Shown: positions 34,291 through 44,641, counted from the stretch's first letter. The stretch: DNA of 64,000 nucleotides from Sphingomonas natans (GCF_030546695.1 NZ_JAUOTP010000001.1:496001-560000); one strand, 5' to 3'. A program made the numbers and translations. The notes: generated by a model from the sequence alone, not told the origin.

Positions 34291-37268
34291 CAGCCGACGA
34301 CCTCGGTGCAGCGCGCGCACAAGGCGCCGTCCTCCGTCACCTCGGGCAGATGCCGCCAGCAGCGCCCGCACTTCTCGAGCTCGGTCTTGGCGACCTCGAA
34401 GCGGACCAATTCACCCTCGCCGGCTTCTGGGATCGGGGGATGATCGCAGATCGACACCGTCGACGTGATCGCGATCTCGGCGAGATCGACTGAGCGGATA
34501 AGATCGACATCTTCGCTCGCGTACGTGTGAACTGTCACGTCAGCCTCGAGGCTCGATCCGATGACCTTGCCGCGCCGCAGCGGCTCGATCTCGCCGGTCA
34601 AAGTCGTGCGCAGCGCGCGGATCCGCTCCCACTTCATGCGCAGATCGTCGTCCTGCCAGCCGGCATCGACCTCGGGCCATTCCAGCAGATGGACGCTGCC
34701 GCCCTCGGGATAGCGCGTGCCCCACACTTCCTCCGCGGTGAAGCACAGGATCGGCGCGGCATAGCGGACGAGCGCGTGGAACAGAGTGTCCAGCACCGAC
34801 CGATAGGCGCGCCGCTTGGGATCGCCGGCCGCATCGCAATAGAGGCTGTCCTTGCGGATATCGAAGTAGAAGGCCGACAGATCGTTGTTGCAGAAATCGC
34901 CGAGCGCGCGCGCATAGCGATTGAACTCGAACGCCGCGGTCGCCGAGGCCAGCTCGCTGTCCAGCGCGGCGAGCTGGTGGAGCATGTAGCGATCGAGCTC
35001 CGGCATCGCCGCGAAAGCGATCGTCTCCGCATCCGAAAAACCCTCAAGCGCGCCCAGCAAGTAGCGGAATGTGTTGCGGATCTTGCGATAGGCATCGGAG
35101 GTGGTGGCGAGCACCTCCTTGCCGATGCGGACATCCTCGAAATAATCGGTCGAGGCGACCCACAGGCGCAGGATATCCGCGCCGCTCTCGCCGATGATCT
35201 TGAGCGGATCGACGACATTGCCGATCGACTTCGACATCTTGCGGCCCTGCCCGTCGAGCGCGAAGCCGTGCGTCAGCACCGCATCGTAGGGCGCCCGGCC
35301 GCGCGTGCCGCAGCTTTCGAGCAAAGACGACTGGAACCAGCCGCGATGCTGGTCCGACCCTTCCAGATACAGGTTGGCGCGCACATCCTTGCCGTAGCGC
35401 GCCTCGACGGTGAAGACGTGCGTGCAGCCGCTGTCGAACCAGACGTCGAGAATGTCGCGCTGCGGCTCGTAGTCGGCCGTGTCGTAATCAGGTCCCAGCA
35501 GCGCCTGATGATCGGCCGCGAACCACGCATCCGCGCCGCCCTCCTCGAACGCTGCAACGATGCGCGCGTTGACTGCCGGATCAACGAGATAGGCGCCGCT
35601 CTTCCTGTCGAGATAGAGCGCGATCGGCACGCCCCAGGCGCGCTGGCGCGAGATCACCCAATCGGGCCGGCCCTCGACCATCGCCCCGATCCGGTTGCGC
35701 CCCTTGTCGGGCACGAAGCGGGTGTGCGCGATCGCGTCGAGCGCGAGTTCGCGGAGGGTGGGGGCATTGCCTGCTTCCCCTCCCGCCTGCGGGAGGGGAT
35801 TGAGGGGTGGGCCTCCAACACCAGCCGCCAACGCGCCAGCAGCAGCATCGCTGCCCACCCCCGATCCCTCCCGCAGGCGGGAGGGGAGGTTTGCCCCAAG
35901 CGGCTTATCCATTCCGATGAACCATTGCGGGGTCGCCCGGAAGATCACCTTGGCCTTGGAGCGCCACGAATGCGGATAGCTGTGCTTGAAGTCAGCGCTC
36001 GCCGCGAGCAGCCCGCCCGCTGCGCGCAGGTCCGAACAGATCGGCCCGTCCGGCGCGTTGAATTTGGGATTGATGACGCTGCCCTGCCCGCCGAGCCAGC
36101 CCCAGTCCGCCCGATACTTACCGTCGCCCTCGACCGCGAAGACCGGTTCGATACCGTTCGCCTTGCACAGCAGGAAATCGTCCTCGCCATGATCCGGCGC
36201 CATATGGACGAGGCCGGTGCCCGCATCGGTCGTGACGAAATCGCCCGCCAGCATCGGCCGTGGATTGGCGAAGAAGCCGCCGAGATGGTGCATCGGGTGG
36301 CGAACGAGCGTGCCGGCGAGGTCCGAGCCAAGCCCTACCCACTTAAGCTCCCAAAGCTGATTTGGGCCTAGCTGACTCTCTAGTCTGTCTTGGAAAGCCG
36401 TTCTAAGCTGGCGAGCGATCAAATACGCTACGGGCGAAGCATTTTCTCGAAGATCACCCGGCACGAAGGAGATTAATTCGTACTCAACCTCCGGCCCATA
36501 AGCCAAAGCCTGGTTGACCGGGATCGTCCACGGCGTCGTCGTCCAGATCACCGCATGTGCGCCGACCAGCTCCGGCACCGCGCTCTCGACGATCTCGAAC
36601 GCCACATCGATCTGCGTCGAGGTGATGTCCTCATATTCCACCTCGGCCTCGGCCAGAGCGGTCTTTTCGACTGGGCTCCACATCACCGGCTTGGCGCCGC
36701 GATAGAGCTGGCCGGTCTCGGCGAACTTGAGCAGTTCGCCGACGATCGCGGCCTCGGCCTCGTACTTCATCGTCAGATAGGGATCGTCCCAGTCGCCCAT
36801 GACGCCCAGCCGCTTGAACTGCTCGTGCTGCACGCCGACCCAATGCTCGGCATAGGCCCGGCATTCGGCGCGGAACTCCGCAACCGGCACGGCATCCTTG
36901 TCGAGTTTCTTCTTGCGATAGGCCTCCTCGACCTTCCACTCGATCGGCAGACCGTGGCAGTCCCAGCCCGGCACGTAGGGCGCGTCCTTGCCGAGCAACG
37001 ACTGGGTGCGGACGACGATGTCCTTGAGCACCTTGTTCATCGCATGGCCCATGTGGATGTCGCCATTGGCGTAGGGCGGGCCATCGTGGAGGATGAAGCG
37101 CTCGCGCCCGGCGCGTGCGGCGCGCAGCCGGCCGTACAGATCGTCCGCCGCCCATTTGGCGAGGATCGCGGGCTCCTTCTGCGCGAGGCCGGCCTTCATC
37201 GGGAAGTCGGTCTTCGGCAGGAAGACGGAGGAGCGGTAGTCGGGTGTTTCGGGAACGTCGGTCATCAA
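34290..37268 (-). CDS. ileS: Isoleucyl-tRNA synthetase with an in-frame palindromic repeat
   Basis: A 992-residue class I synthetase that charges tRNA-Ile and edits valine. It shows the HIGH-type motif GDIHMGHAMN, an editing domain, the conserved RPDWVISRQRAWGVPI segment, KMSKS within GRKMSKSIGNV, and a C-terminal zinc finger (KCGRCWRHLP...CARC). About 45 extra residues, GANLPSRLREG to LPQAGGEAGN, lie between WFIGMD and LRELALDAI, where relatives have only a few. This insert is encoded by a large inverted repeat (35774-35891) that keeps the frame. A separate patch (about 36345-36490) is unusually AT-rich and uses codons unlike the rest of the gene. It overlaps lspA. Confidence 0.96.
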   Translation of the reverse strand: MMTDVPETPDYRSSVFLPKTDFPMKAGLAQKEPAILAKWAADDLYGRLRAARAGRERFILHDGPPYANGDIHMGHAMNKVLKDIVVRTQSLLGKDAPYVPGWDCHGLPIEWKVEEAYRKKKLDKDAVPVAEFRAECRAYAEHWVGVQHEQFKRLGVMGDWDDPYLTMKYEAEAAIVGELLKFAETGQLYRGAKPVMWSPVEKTALAEAEVEYEDITSTQIDVAFEIVESAVPELVGAHAVIWTTTPWTIPVNQALAYGPEVEYELISFVPGDLRENASPVAYLIARQLRTAFQDRLESQLGPNQLWELKWVGLGSDLAGTLVRHPMHHLGGFFANPRPMLAGDFVTTDAGTGLVHMAPDHGEDDFLLCKANGIEPVFAVEGDGKYRADWGWLGGQGSVINPKFNAPDGPICSDLRAAGGLLAASADFKHSYPHSWRSKAKVIFRATPQWFIGMDKPLGANLPSRLREGSGVGSDAAAGALAAGVGGPPLNPLPQAGGEAGNAPTLRELALDAIAHTRFVPDKGRNRIGAMVEGRPDWVISRQRAWGVPIALYLDRKSGAYLVDPAVNARIVAAFEEGGADAWFAADHQALLGPDYDTADYEPQRDILDVWFDSGCTHVFTVEARYGKDVRANLYLEGSDQHRGWFQSSLLESCGTRGRAPYDAVLTHGFALDGQGRKMSKSIGNVVDPLKIIGESGADILRLWVASTDYFEDVRIGKEVLATTSDAYRKIRNTFRYLLGALEGFSDAETIAFAAMPELDRYMLHQLAALDSELASATAAFEFNRYARALGDFCNNDLSAFYFDIRKDSLYCDAAGDPKRRAYRSVLDTLFHALVRYAAPILCFTAEEVWGTRYPEGGSVHLLEWPEVDAGWQDDDLRMKWERIRALRTTLTGEIEPLRRGKVIGSSLEADVTVHTYASEDVDLIRSVDLAEIAITSTVSICDHPPIPEAGEGELVRFEVAKTELEKCGRCWRHLPEVTEDGALCARCTEVVG
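35774..35891. repeat. Palindromic element inserted in frame in ileS
   Basis: About 118 bases with long inverted arms, 35774-35812 and 35854-35891. The core CTCCCGCCTGCGGGAGGG is itself a hairpin, and each arm ends toward the centre in a GGGTGGGC/GCCCACCC block. The arms match with few differences over about 38 bases. It adds roughly 45 codons to ileS without a stop. It resembles the gene-invading palindromic elements known from Rickettsia and similar dispersed repeats of sphingomonads in style, but identity with a named family is not claimed. Confidence 0.85.
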
Positions 37269-37278
37269 TTCTTCCGTT

Positions 37279-37390
37279 CCGTTCGTGTCGAGCAGCTTCG
37301 AGCCTGTCGAGAAGCGGCGGTCGAGACACCGCGCGCGCCATCTCGACTTCGGTTCTCGACTAGGCTCGAACCTTCGCTCGATGCGAACGG
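37279..37390. repeat. Imperfect inverted repeat between ribF and ileS
   Basis: A 112-base element whose arms start CCGTTCGTGTCGAGCAGC and end in the reverse complement-like GCTCGATGCGAACGG. The arms pair over about 35 bases with mismatches. A half copy of the same family (TTCGAGCAGCTTCGAGC) occurs at the extreme right end of the window. It lies in the 129-base gap between the ribF stop and the ileS start, so in RNA it would form a stable hairpin within that operon. Confidence 0.7.
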
Positions 37391-37397
37391 GGTTGGT

Positions 37398-38375
37398 TCA
37401 AGTCGCCACCGCGCTTAGGCGGCGGCGCGCCTCTTCGCAATCGGCGTCCATCTGCGCGACGAGCGCGTCGAGCCCGTCGAACTTCGCCTCGGGGCGGAGG
37501 AACGAGACCAGCTCGACCTCAATCACGCGATCGTAGAAGCTTTCGGCAAAGTCGAAGAGATAGGTTTCCAGCAGCTCCTTGGGCGGATCGAAGGTCGGGC
37601 GGATGCCGAGATTGGCCGCACCCGCGATCACGCGCCCGTCGTCGAGCCGCGCGCGCACCGCATAGATGCCGTAGCGCGGCCGCAGATAATCGCCCAGATC
37701 GACGTTGGCGGTCGGATAGCCGATCGTCCGCCCGCGCTTGTCGCCGTGGATGACGACGCCCTCGATCCGGTGCGGCCGCGTCAGGAGCGCCGTCGCCGTC
37801 TCGCACTCGCCCGCGATCAGCGCCTGGCGGATGCGGGTCGAGGAGATCGGGCCGTCCGCGTCTTGGATCGGGGCGACCGCCTCGGCCGTGAAGCCGTGGC
37901 GCAGGCCCAATGCGGCCAGCATCTCGGTCGTACCCGAACGCGCCTGGCCAAACGTGAAATCGACGCCCGTCACGATACCCGCAGCGCCAAACCAGGCTGC
38001 CAGCCGCTCATCGACAAACCGCTCGGGCGAGAGCGCGGCGAGCGCGGCATCGAAGCCGATCACGATCATCGCATCCACGCCGGCACCTGCGAACAAGCGT
38101 GCGCGTTGGTCGATCGTCGTCAGCCGCGACGGCGGCAGATCGGGGCGGAAGAAAGCCGCCGGATGCGGATCGAAGATCGCCGCCAGCGCAGGCCGCCCCT
38201 CGGCTCGGGCCCGCGCCACCGCGCGCCCGACTACCGCCTGATGGCCGAGATGGAAGCCGTCGAAATTGCCGAGCGCGATTACCCCGCCGCAAAAAGCCGC
38301 CGGCAGCGGCGCGTCACCTGTCAGCCGCTCCATGCGGGGGCGTATAGGCAGCGCGGGCAGAGCTGCCAACGGCAT
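37398..38375 (-). CDS. ribF: Bifunctional riboflavin kinase / FAD synthetase
   Basis: A 325-residue enzyme that phosphorylates riboflavin to FMN and adenylylates FMN to FAD. The N-terminal nucleotidyltransferase domain has GNFDGFHLGHQAVV near residue 35 and ISSTRIRQAL. The C-terminal flavokinase domain has HGDKRGRTIGYPTANV and ETYLFDF. I chose the ATG at 38375, preceded by GAGG at a good distance. The ATG at 38333 (MERLTGD) is a conserved alternative 14 codons in, but has no visible ribosome site. It lies upstream of ileS, the usual bacterial order ribF-ileS-lspA. Confidence 0.95.
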   Translation of the reverse strand: MPLAALPALPIRPRMERLTGDAPLPAAFCGGVIALGNFDGFHLGHQAVVGRAVARARAEGRPALAAIFDPHPAAFFRPDLPPSRLTTIDQRARLFAGAGVDAMIVIGFDAALAALSPERFVDERLAAWFGAAGIVTGVDFTFGQARSGTTEMLAALGLRHGFTAEAVAPIQDADGPISSTRIRQALIAGECETATALLTRPHRIEGVVIHGDKRGRTIGYPTANVDLGDYLRPRYGIYAVRARLDDGRVIAGAANLGIRPTFDPPKELLETYLFDFAESFYDRVIEVELVSFLRPEAKFDGLDALVAQMDADCEEARRRLSAVAT

Positions 38376-38422
38376 GATTTGAACCTCGATTGATGCTAGA
38401 TCAAAGCACGAGGGGTGACGCG

Positions 38423-39919
<1,497 letters not shown>

Positions 39920-40348
39920 GCAGCGCGGTCTAGCGCCGCCCTTTCGATCCGCCAAGTCGTCGCGAAGCCTCCGAAACGGATCGATCCGCGCTGGAGCCGC
40001 CCGCCCCGCCCGAAGCACTGTTCGCGCCATGTCTCGGGGGATCGAACGTGCTGCTTGGCGTCATCGGCGGTCTGGACGTGGCGGATACCGGGGCCGCGGC
40101 GGCATTGCTGGAGCCGGCCTTGCTCAATCTCGATCACGAGCAGTTTCATGTCCTCCATCTCGGCACGCGGCTGCGGCTGATCTGGCACGAGGCCTATGCC
40201 TCAGGATCCGAAGGCGGCGTCGATGTGCCGCTGCGACGATTATTCTCCGATGCGCTAGAGCATGTTTCGACCTGACTAACTCGCGTGGGATTCCCAAAGC
40301 TGTGACGTTCTGATTCAAGCTGCGTGCTGGCGAGGGAGGCTGGCATGC

Positions 40349-40735
40349 ATGACCAGAGCGCTGTCGGTTGATCTTCGCAGACGGGTAATTGCCGCGGTCG
40401 ATGGTGGTGCGTCGTGCCGCCAGGCGGCCGAGCGGTTCGGAGTGAGCGCATCGAGCGCGATCCGCTGGCATGCCCTGTCGCGGACCGTTGGGGACGCGAG
40501 TCCCAAGCCGCAGGGCGGGGATCGCCGTTCGGGGCGGATCGAGGCGCATGCCGCTGTGATCCTGGCTGCGCTTGAGGGGAAGCCGGACATCACGCTGGCC
40601 GATCTGCGGGACGAGCTTGCCGGAGGCGGGATCGGCGTCAGCATCGCCGGCCTGTGGCGGTTCTTCCAGCGGCGGCGGATCACGCTCAAAAAAAGACCGG
40701 GCATGCCGCCGAGCAGGATCGTCCCGACGTTCTGA
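40349..40735 (+). CDS. IS630-family transposase, N-terminal frame (orfA)
   Basis: A 128-residue helix-turn-helix frame: [33 protein letters not shown], then a second helical domain ending [16 protein letters not shown]. This is the DNA-binding half of an IS630 transposase. The catalytic half is in the -1 frame, and seven A at 40688-40694 read as AAA AAA in this frame, a typical programmed -1 slippage site. A frameshift there would give a fused protein of about 315 residues. It lies inside the element that disrupts the RadC-like gene. Confidence 0.9.
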   Translation: MTRALSVDLRRRVIAAVDGGASCRQAAERFGVSASSAIRWHALSRTVGDASPKPQGGDRRSGRIEAHAAVILAALEGKPDITLADLRDELAGGGIGVSIAGLWRFFQRRRITLKKRPGMPPSRIVPTF

Positions 40736-41295
40736 GCCGGCGTGAGGCATGGTTCGAGGGCCAGCTCGATCTCGATCCGCACACGCTGGTGTTCATCGAC
40801 GAGACCGGTGCCAGCACCAAGATGGCCCGGCTCCATGGACGAGCGCCGCGCGGCGAGCGGCTGCGGGCGGCGATTCCGCACGGGCACTGGAAGACGACTA
40901 CCTTCGTCGGCGCGCTCAGGCTCTCCGGCATGACCGCGCCGATGGTGCTCGACGGCCCGATGACCGCCGAGTGGTTCCTCGCTTACACTGAGCAGGTGCT
41001 CGTGCCGACGCTGCGCCCCGGCGATGTCGTGATCCTCGACAATCTGCCAGCCCACAAGGGCAGCGCCGTCCGCGCGGCGGTCGAGGCAGCCGGAGCAACG
41101 CTCCTGTTCCTCCCGCCCTACTCGCCGGACTTCAATCCCATCGAGAACGCCTTCGCCAAGCTGAAGACGCTCCTGCGCAAAGCCGCCGCCCGCACCGTCG
41201 ATCACCTCTGGCGCGTCATCGGCGAGTGCCTCGACGCCTTCACACCCTCTGAGTGCGCCAACTACTTCAAAGCCGCTGGATATGACGCATACTGA
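40654..41295 (+). CDS. IS630-family transposase, catalytic DDE frame (orfB)
   Basis: The DDE half of the transposase, open from 40654 and probably joined to orfA by a -1 frameshift at the A7 run. The three acidic catalytic motifs are visible: [23 protein letters not shown] and the Glu in [11 protein letters not shown]. The C-terminus ends [11 protein letters not shown]. The first 20 residues before the frameshift site are probably never translated alone. All motifs are intact, so the transposase may be active. Confidence 0.9.
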   Translation: MAVLPAAADHAQKKTGHAAEQDRPDVLSRREAWFEGQLDLDPHTLVFIDETGASTKMARLHGRAPRGERLRAAIPHGHWKTTTFVGALRLSGMTAPMVLDGPMTAEWFLAYTEQVLVPTLRPGDVVILDNLPAHKGSAVRAAVEAAGATLLFLPPYSPDFNPIENAFAKLKTLLRKAAARTVDHLWRVIGECLDAFTPSECANYFKAAGYDAY

Positions 41296-41504
41296 TCGAA
41301 AAATGCTCTAGCACTGGAAAGCCGCGCCCTGGTGCTCGCGCACAACCACCCCGCCGGCGATCCGATGCCCAGCCGTGCGGACCGGGTCGTCACGCGCCGG
41401 ATCGTCGAGATCGCGCGGCCGCTGGATATCAAGGTGCTGGATCACCTGATCTTCGGATCGGGCGGCTGGCGGAGCTTCCGCCAGCTCGGCCTGATGTGAG
41501 AGTG

Positions 41505-41897
41505 ATGCCAGAGGGCCTGTAAGCCGGGTTCTGTCCACCCCGTCTCCGGGGATGGGCGACCATTCCTCTAGGACGACGCTTGCGCGCCGCCTCAAGCAAC
41601 CAACCCGGACGACCGGATCGAGCAGATCCCTATGCCGTCCCTATTCGGTCTTGCTCCCGGTGGGGTTTGCCATGCCGCCCCTGTTGCCAGGCGCGCGGTG
41701 CGCTCTTGCCGCACCCTTTCTCCCTTACCCGGATTTCCACCCATATTGATGGGAGGAGCCCGCCGGGCGGTATCCTTTCTGTGGCACTTTCCCTGAGGTC
41801 ACCCTCGCCGGGCGTTATCCGGCACCGTCACTCTGTGGAGCCCGGACTTTCCTCCCCTCGTCTTGCGACAAGCGGCGGCCGCCCGGCCCTCTGGCGC
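41505..41897 (-). ncRNA. rnpB: RNase P RNA, bacterial class A
   Basis: On the minus strand the sequence carries the conserved P4 core GAGGAAAGTCCGGGC near its 5' end, then AGGGTGACCTCAGGG and GTGCCACAGA, and near the 3' end ACAGAACCCGGCTTA. The 5' and 3' ends pair through GCCAGAGGG and CCCTCTGGC, the P1 stem, which sets the limits. The length, about 390 bases, is normal for type A RNase P RNA, the catalytic subunit that removes 5' leaders from pre-tRNA. It lies between the disrupted RadC-like gene and the amidase gene. Confidence 0.95.
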
Positions 41898-41932
41898 GGC
41901 GGCAGGTACGCCGCGTCGCAGCCCCTGTCGAG

Positions 41933-42643
41933 TCAGCCTTGCGAGCGCTTGGCCTCGGCCGCCTTGTCGCCGCCGGTCAGCAGCGACAGCAGGATCGCGC
42001 GCGTCTGCCCGTCTATCTCGCCATCGATCCGCTCGGGCCGATAGCGGCGCTGGAACGCGCGCACGGCCGCAGAGCCATCGATCACCTCATAGCCGAAGCG
42101 TTCGAGCGCGAGCAGGAAGCCGCCTTCGCTCCAATGCGGATCGGTCAGATATTTCACCGGCCGGGGCAGAGCGAGCCGGACCTTCGCCAGCCGTTCCCAA
42201 TCGAACAGCTCGCCCGGATCTTCCTTGCGCGTCGGCGCGATATCCGAATGGCCGACGATATTGCCGCGGGTGATGCCATATCGCCCGCAAATGTCATGCA
42301 TCAGCGGCAGCAGCGCTTCATATTGCGCCTCGGTGAAGGGCCGGTAGCCGAATTCGTGCCCGGGATTGACGATCTCTATCCCGATCGACGCCGAATTGAC
42401 GTCGTCGATGCCGCGCCAGTGCGATCGGCCGGCATGCCAGGCACGCTTGGATTCCTCGACGAGCCGCAGGATCTGGCCATCTTCGGCTATGATATAATGG
42501 CTGGAGACCTTGGCTGCCGCGTCGGTCAGCCGCGCAATCGCAGACGCGGCATCCTGCATCCCGGTGTAATGGAGCACCAGGATCGAGAGGGGCAGCTTGC
42601 GCTCGTCGAAATTCGGAGACGGGCAGTCGATGATCTGAGGCAT
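41933..42643 (-). CDS. N-acetylmuramoyl-L-alanine amidase (AmpD/AmiD type)
   Basis: A 236-residue amidase_2 protein that cleaves the amide between muramic acid and the peptide stem. Zinc-ligand regions are ILVLHYTGM, then KAWHAGRSHWRG-type context with VSSHYII, and the C-terminal VGHSDIAPTRKEDPGELFDW. A C-terminal peptidoglycan-binding-like helical stretch (FGYEVIDGSAAVRAFQRRYRP) makes it AmiD-like. No signal peptide is obvious, so it could be cytoplasmic (AmpD-like recycling) or leave by another route. I chose the ATG at 42643 (MPQIIDCPSPNFDER), the conserved family opening. Confidence 0.9.
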   Translation of the reverse strand: MPQIIDCPSPNFDERKLPLSILVLHYTGMQDAASAIARLTDAAAKVSSHYIIAEDGQILRLVEESKRAWHAGRSHWRGIDDVNSASIGIEIVNPGHEFGYRPFTEAQYEALLPLMHDICGRYGITRGNIVGHSDIAPTRKEDPGELFDWERLAKVRLALPRPVKYLTDPHWSEGGFLLALERFGYEVIDGSAAVRAFQRRYRPERIDGEIDGQTRAILLSLLTGGDKAAEAKRSQG

Positions 42644-42693
42644 GGGCTCTCGCTGCGGCCGGGCCTCCAGCATAGCGCCGCCGGACCGATCCG

Positions 42694-43527
42694 CTAGTCC
42701 TGCGCCGCCTGCCAGCCTTTCAGGCGGTAGAAACCGCGCAACTCGCGGTCCGCTTCGAAGGCGTCGCTCTGGCCGAGCACGGTCTCGCCCGCCCCGAGGA
42801 AGAGCAGCCCGTCGGGCGCCATCGACTGGGCGATCCGATCGAGCACGCTTCGGCGCGTCGCGATCGGAAAATAGAGCAGCACGTTGCGGCAGAGCACGAT
42901 ATCGAACCGCCCCGCAGGGGCGGCCTCCATCAGATTGTGGACGGCGAAAGCGATCGTCCGCCGTAGCTCCATCTTCGCACGCCAGCTCTCCGCCTCGGGC
43001 TCGAACCAGCCGAGCATATCGCCGATCGGCAGGCCGCGCTGGATCTCGAGCTGGCCATAAAGCCCCTCGCGCGCGCGAGAAATGGCCTGTGGCGAGACGT
43101 CGGTGGCGAGGATCGACACATCCCAGTCCTGCCAGCGCTCCGTGGCGCGATGCAGCTGGATCGCCAGGGAGTAGGCCTCTTGGCCGGTCGAGCAGCCCGC
43201 AGACCAGATGCGCAGGCGGCGCGTATCGATCCGACGTTCGGCAATGGCCGGGAGCGCCTCGTCCGCAAACGACCGGAACGCTGCGATATCGCGGAAGAAG
43301 CTCGTCTCGTGATTGAGCAAAGCCTCGACCACGTCTTGGATCAGCCGTCCTTCCTCGGCCCGGCCGAGCCGCGTCGCGAGCTGATCCAGCGAATCGAGTC
43401 CCTCGGCTTTCAGGACCGGACCTAGTGCGGTTTCGATCCGCCAGCGGCGGGCGGCGAGGAGTTCCTGTCCGGTCGCGCGTTCCAGCAACTTCGAAAATGC
43501 CCCTGCGGCGAGCGGGCTCATATCCAT
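42694..43527 (-). CDS. cheR: Chemotaxis protein methyltransferase CheR
   Basis: A 277-residue CheR that methylates glutamates on chemoreceptors using S-adenosylmethionine. The N-terminal helical domain is followed by the catalytic domain with ETSFFRD, the SAM-binding IWSAGCSTGQEAYSLAI, ILATDVS, and FDIVLCRNVLLYF. I chose the ATG at 43527 (MDMSPLAAG); the longer open frame upstream is the shadow of cheB. It overlaps the cheB 3' end by ten bases and is last in the che operon. No receptor gene is present in the window. Confidence 0.95.
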   Translation of the reverse strand: MDMSPLAAGAFSKLLERATGQELLAARRWRIETALGPVLKAEGLDSLDQLATRLGRAEEGRLIQDVVEALLNHETSFFRDIAAFRSFADEALPAIAERRIDTRRLRIWSAGCSTGQEAYSLAIQLHRATERWQDWDVSILATDVSPQAISRAREGLYGQLEIQRGLPIGDMLGWFEPEAESWRAKMELRRTIAFAVHNLMEAAPAGRFDIVLCRNVLLYFPIATRRSVLDRIAQSMAPDGLLFLGAGETVLGQSDAFEADRELRGFYRLKGWQAAQD

Positions 43528-44615
43528 GGAGTGGCTCCGCGCGATTCGATCCGATCCGCCACTTCGCGCGCCAACGAAGCAGGCGGCAGTGCGAGACGGG
43601 CGATGCCGCTGCTCATCACCGCACCAGGCATTCCCCAAACGACCGAGCTTCCCGCGTCCTGCGCGAGAATCTCGCCGCCCGCCGTGACCATATCGGCCGC
43701 GCCAATCTCTCCATCCCGGCCCATCCCGCTCAGGATGAGACCAAGGCCGCCGGCCCCGTAGATCGTGGCCACGGCGCTCAGCATCGGATCGACCGACGGC
43801 GTGCAGCCGGAGGGCATGCGCCGACGCTCCAGCTTGACGTGGACGGTGCCGCGCGTGCGCGCGAGGCCCAGATGCGCATCGCCGGGCGCAAGCAATATCG
43901 CTCCCGGCGCGAGCGGCATGCCGTCGAGCGCCAAGCGGGTCGGCCGGCCCGACATCTCCTGAAGCTGCCCGGCGAAATAGGGCATGAAGGGCGCGGGCAG
44001 ATGCTGCGTCACGAGGATCGGCGTTTGGATCGAGGACGGGAATACCGAGAAGAAGGAGGCAAGCGCGTGAACGCCCCCCGTGGAGGCTCCGATCGCGATG
44101 CATTCGATTCCGCGGGCCGCTGGCGATGGCGCGGGCAAGTCCTGCTCGGCGATCGCCAGCGCGCGGCGCGCACCGCCGCTTTGCCCTGCCGGTGCCGCCG
44201 CGATCCGCCGAACCTTCTCGATCAATTCCTGCGCGAAGCTGCCCGCGAGCCGCCCAGCGCCGGGCTTCAGCAACGTATCGGCCGCGCCGAGGCGGAGCGC
44301 ATGCAGGCTGGACGCCGCGCCGTCGCTGCAGGCGGACGATACGACCATCACGCGACGGCCACCGCGCTCGATCATCGTCGGCAACACTTCGAGGCCGCCC
44401 ATGTCGGGCATTTCGAGATCGAGCAGGATGAGATCGGGCTGATGGACGTCGAGCGCCGCGAGCGCGGCGCGCCCGCTCCTGGCCTCGGCGACGACGACGA
44501 TGTCGGGCTGCGCCTCGAGCATCCGAACCAGCACGGCGCGCGCGACGATCGAATCATCGACGACCATCACCCGAATCGGGCGATCAGCTCTGCGGCTGGC
44601 GGCTTCCGCGCTCAT
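43518..44615 (-). CDS. cheB: Chemotaxis response regulator methylesterase CheB
   Basis: A 365-residue CheB. The receiver domain (VMVVDDSIVARAVL, phosphorylated Asp in LILLDLEMPDMGG) is joined by a linker to the methylesterase domain with the Ser motif IGASTGG, TQHLPAPFMPYFA, and the Asp motif ILSGMGRDG. It removes methyl or amide groups from chemoreceptors after phosphorylation by CheA. The start ATG at 44615 lies 26 bases after cheY. The open frame continues far upstream across other genes and is rejected there. Confidence 0.95.
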   Translation of the reverse strand: MSAEAASRRADRPIRVMVVDDSIVARAVLVRMLEAQPDIVVVAEARSGRAALAALDVHQPDLILLDLEMPDMGGLEVLPTMIERGGRRVMVVSSACSDGAASSLHALRLGAADTLLKPGAGRLAGSFAQELIEKVRRIAAAPAGQSGGARRALAIAEQDLPAPSPAARGIECIAIGASTGGVHALASFFSVFPSSIQTPILVTQHLPAPFMPYFAGQLQEMSGRPTRLALDGMPLAPGAILLAPGDAHLGLARTRGTVHVKLERRRMPSGCTPSVDPMLSAVATIYGAGGLGLILSGMGRDGEIGAADMVTAGGEILAQDAGSSVVWGMPGAVMSSGIARLALPPASLAREVADRIESRGATPWI

Positions 44616-44641
44616 CGTCTGACTGCCCTGCAGCGGCCGCG

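Larger units (their letters stand above)
40258..41308 (+). mobile_element. IS630-family insertion sequence, 1051 bp
   Basis: Left end GAGCATGTTTCGACC and right end (read inward) GAGCATTTTTCGATC form imperfect terminal inverted repeats. A TA dinucleotide flanks both ends (40256-40257 and 41309-41310), the target duplication expected for IS630/Tc1-mariner elements. It carries a two-frame transposase with an A7 slippage site. Both ends are intact and the interrupted host frame has not decayed, so the insertion looks recent. No named IS is assigned. Confidence 0.92.
40048..41499 (+). pseudogene. RadC-like JAB/MPN-domain gene interrupted by an IS630-family element
   Basis: The 5' part (40048-40255) encodes a RadC/JAB-type fold beginning at a [33 protein letters not shown], then LRRLFSDAL. 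The 3' part (41311-41499) continues it as ALESRALVLAHNHPAGDPMPS with the JAMM metal motif HNHPAGDPMPSRAD intact, ending GGWRSFRQLGLM. Removing the insertion and one TA restores one uninterrupted frame of about 132 codons with DAL-ALE at the join. The intact protein would already be short for RadC, lacking the N-terminal helical domain. The insertion splits the fold before its metal site, so the gene is surely inactive. Confidence 0.85.

Noticed and set aside
34527-36371. A 614-codon frame antisense to ileS
   Set aside because: IleS motifs are unambiguous. The antisense frame also crosses the palindromic insert and has no domain.
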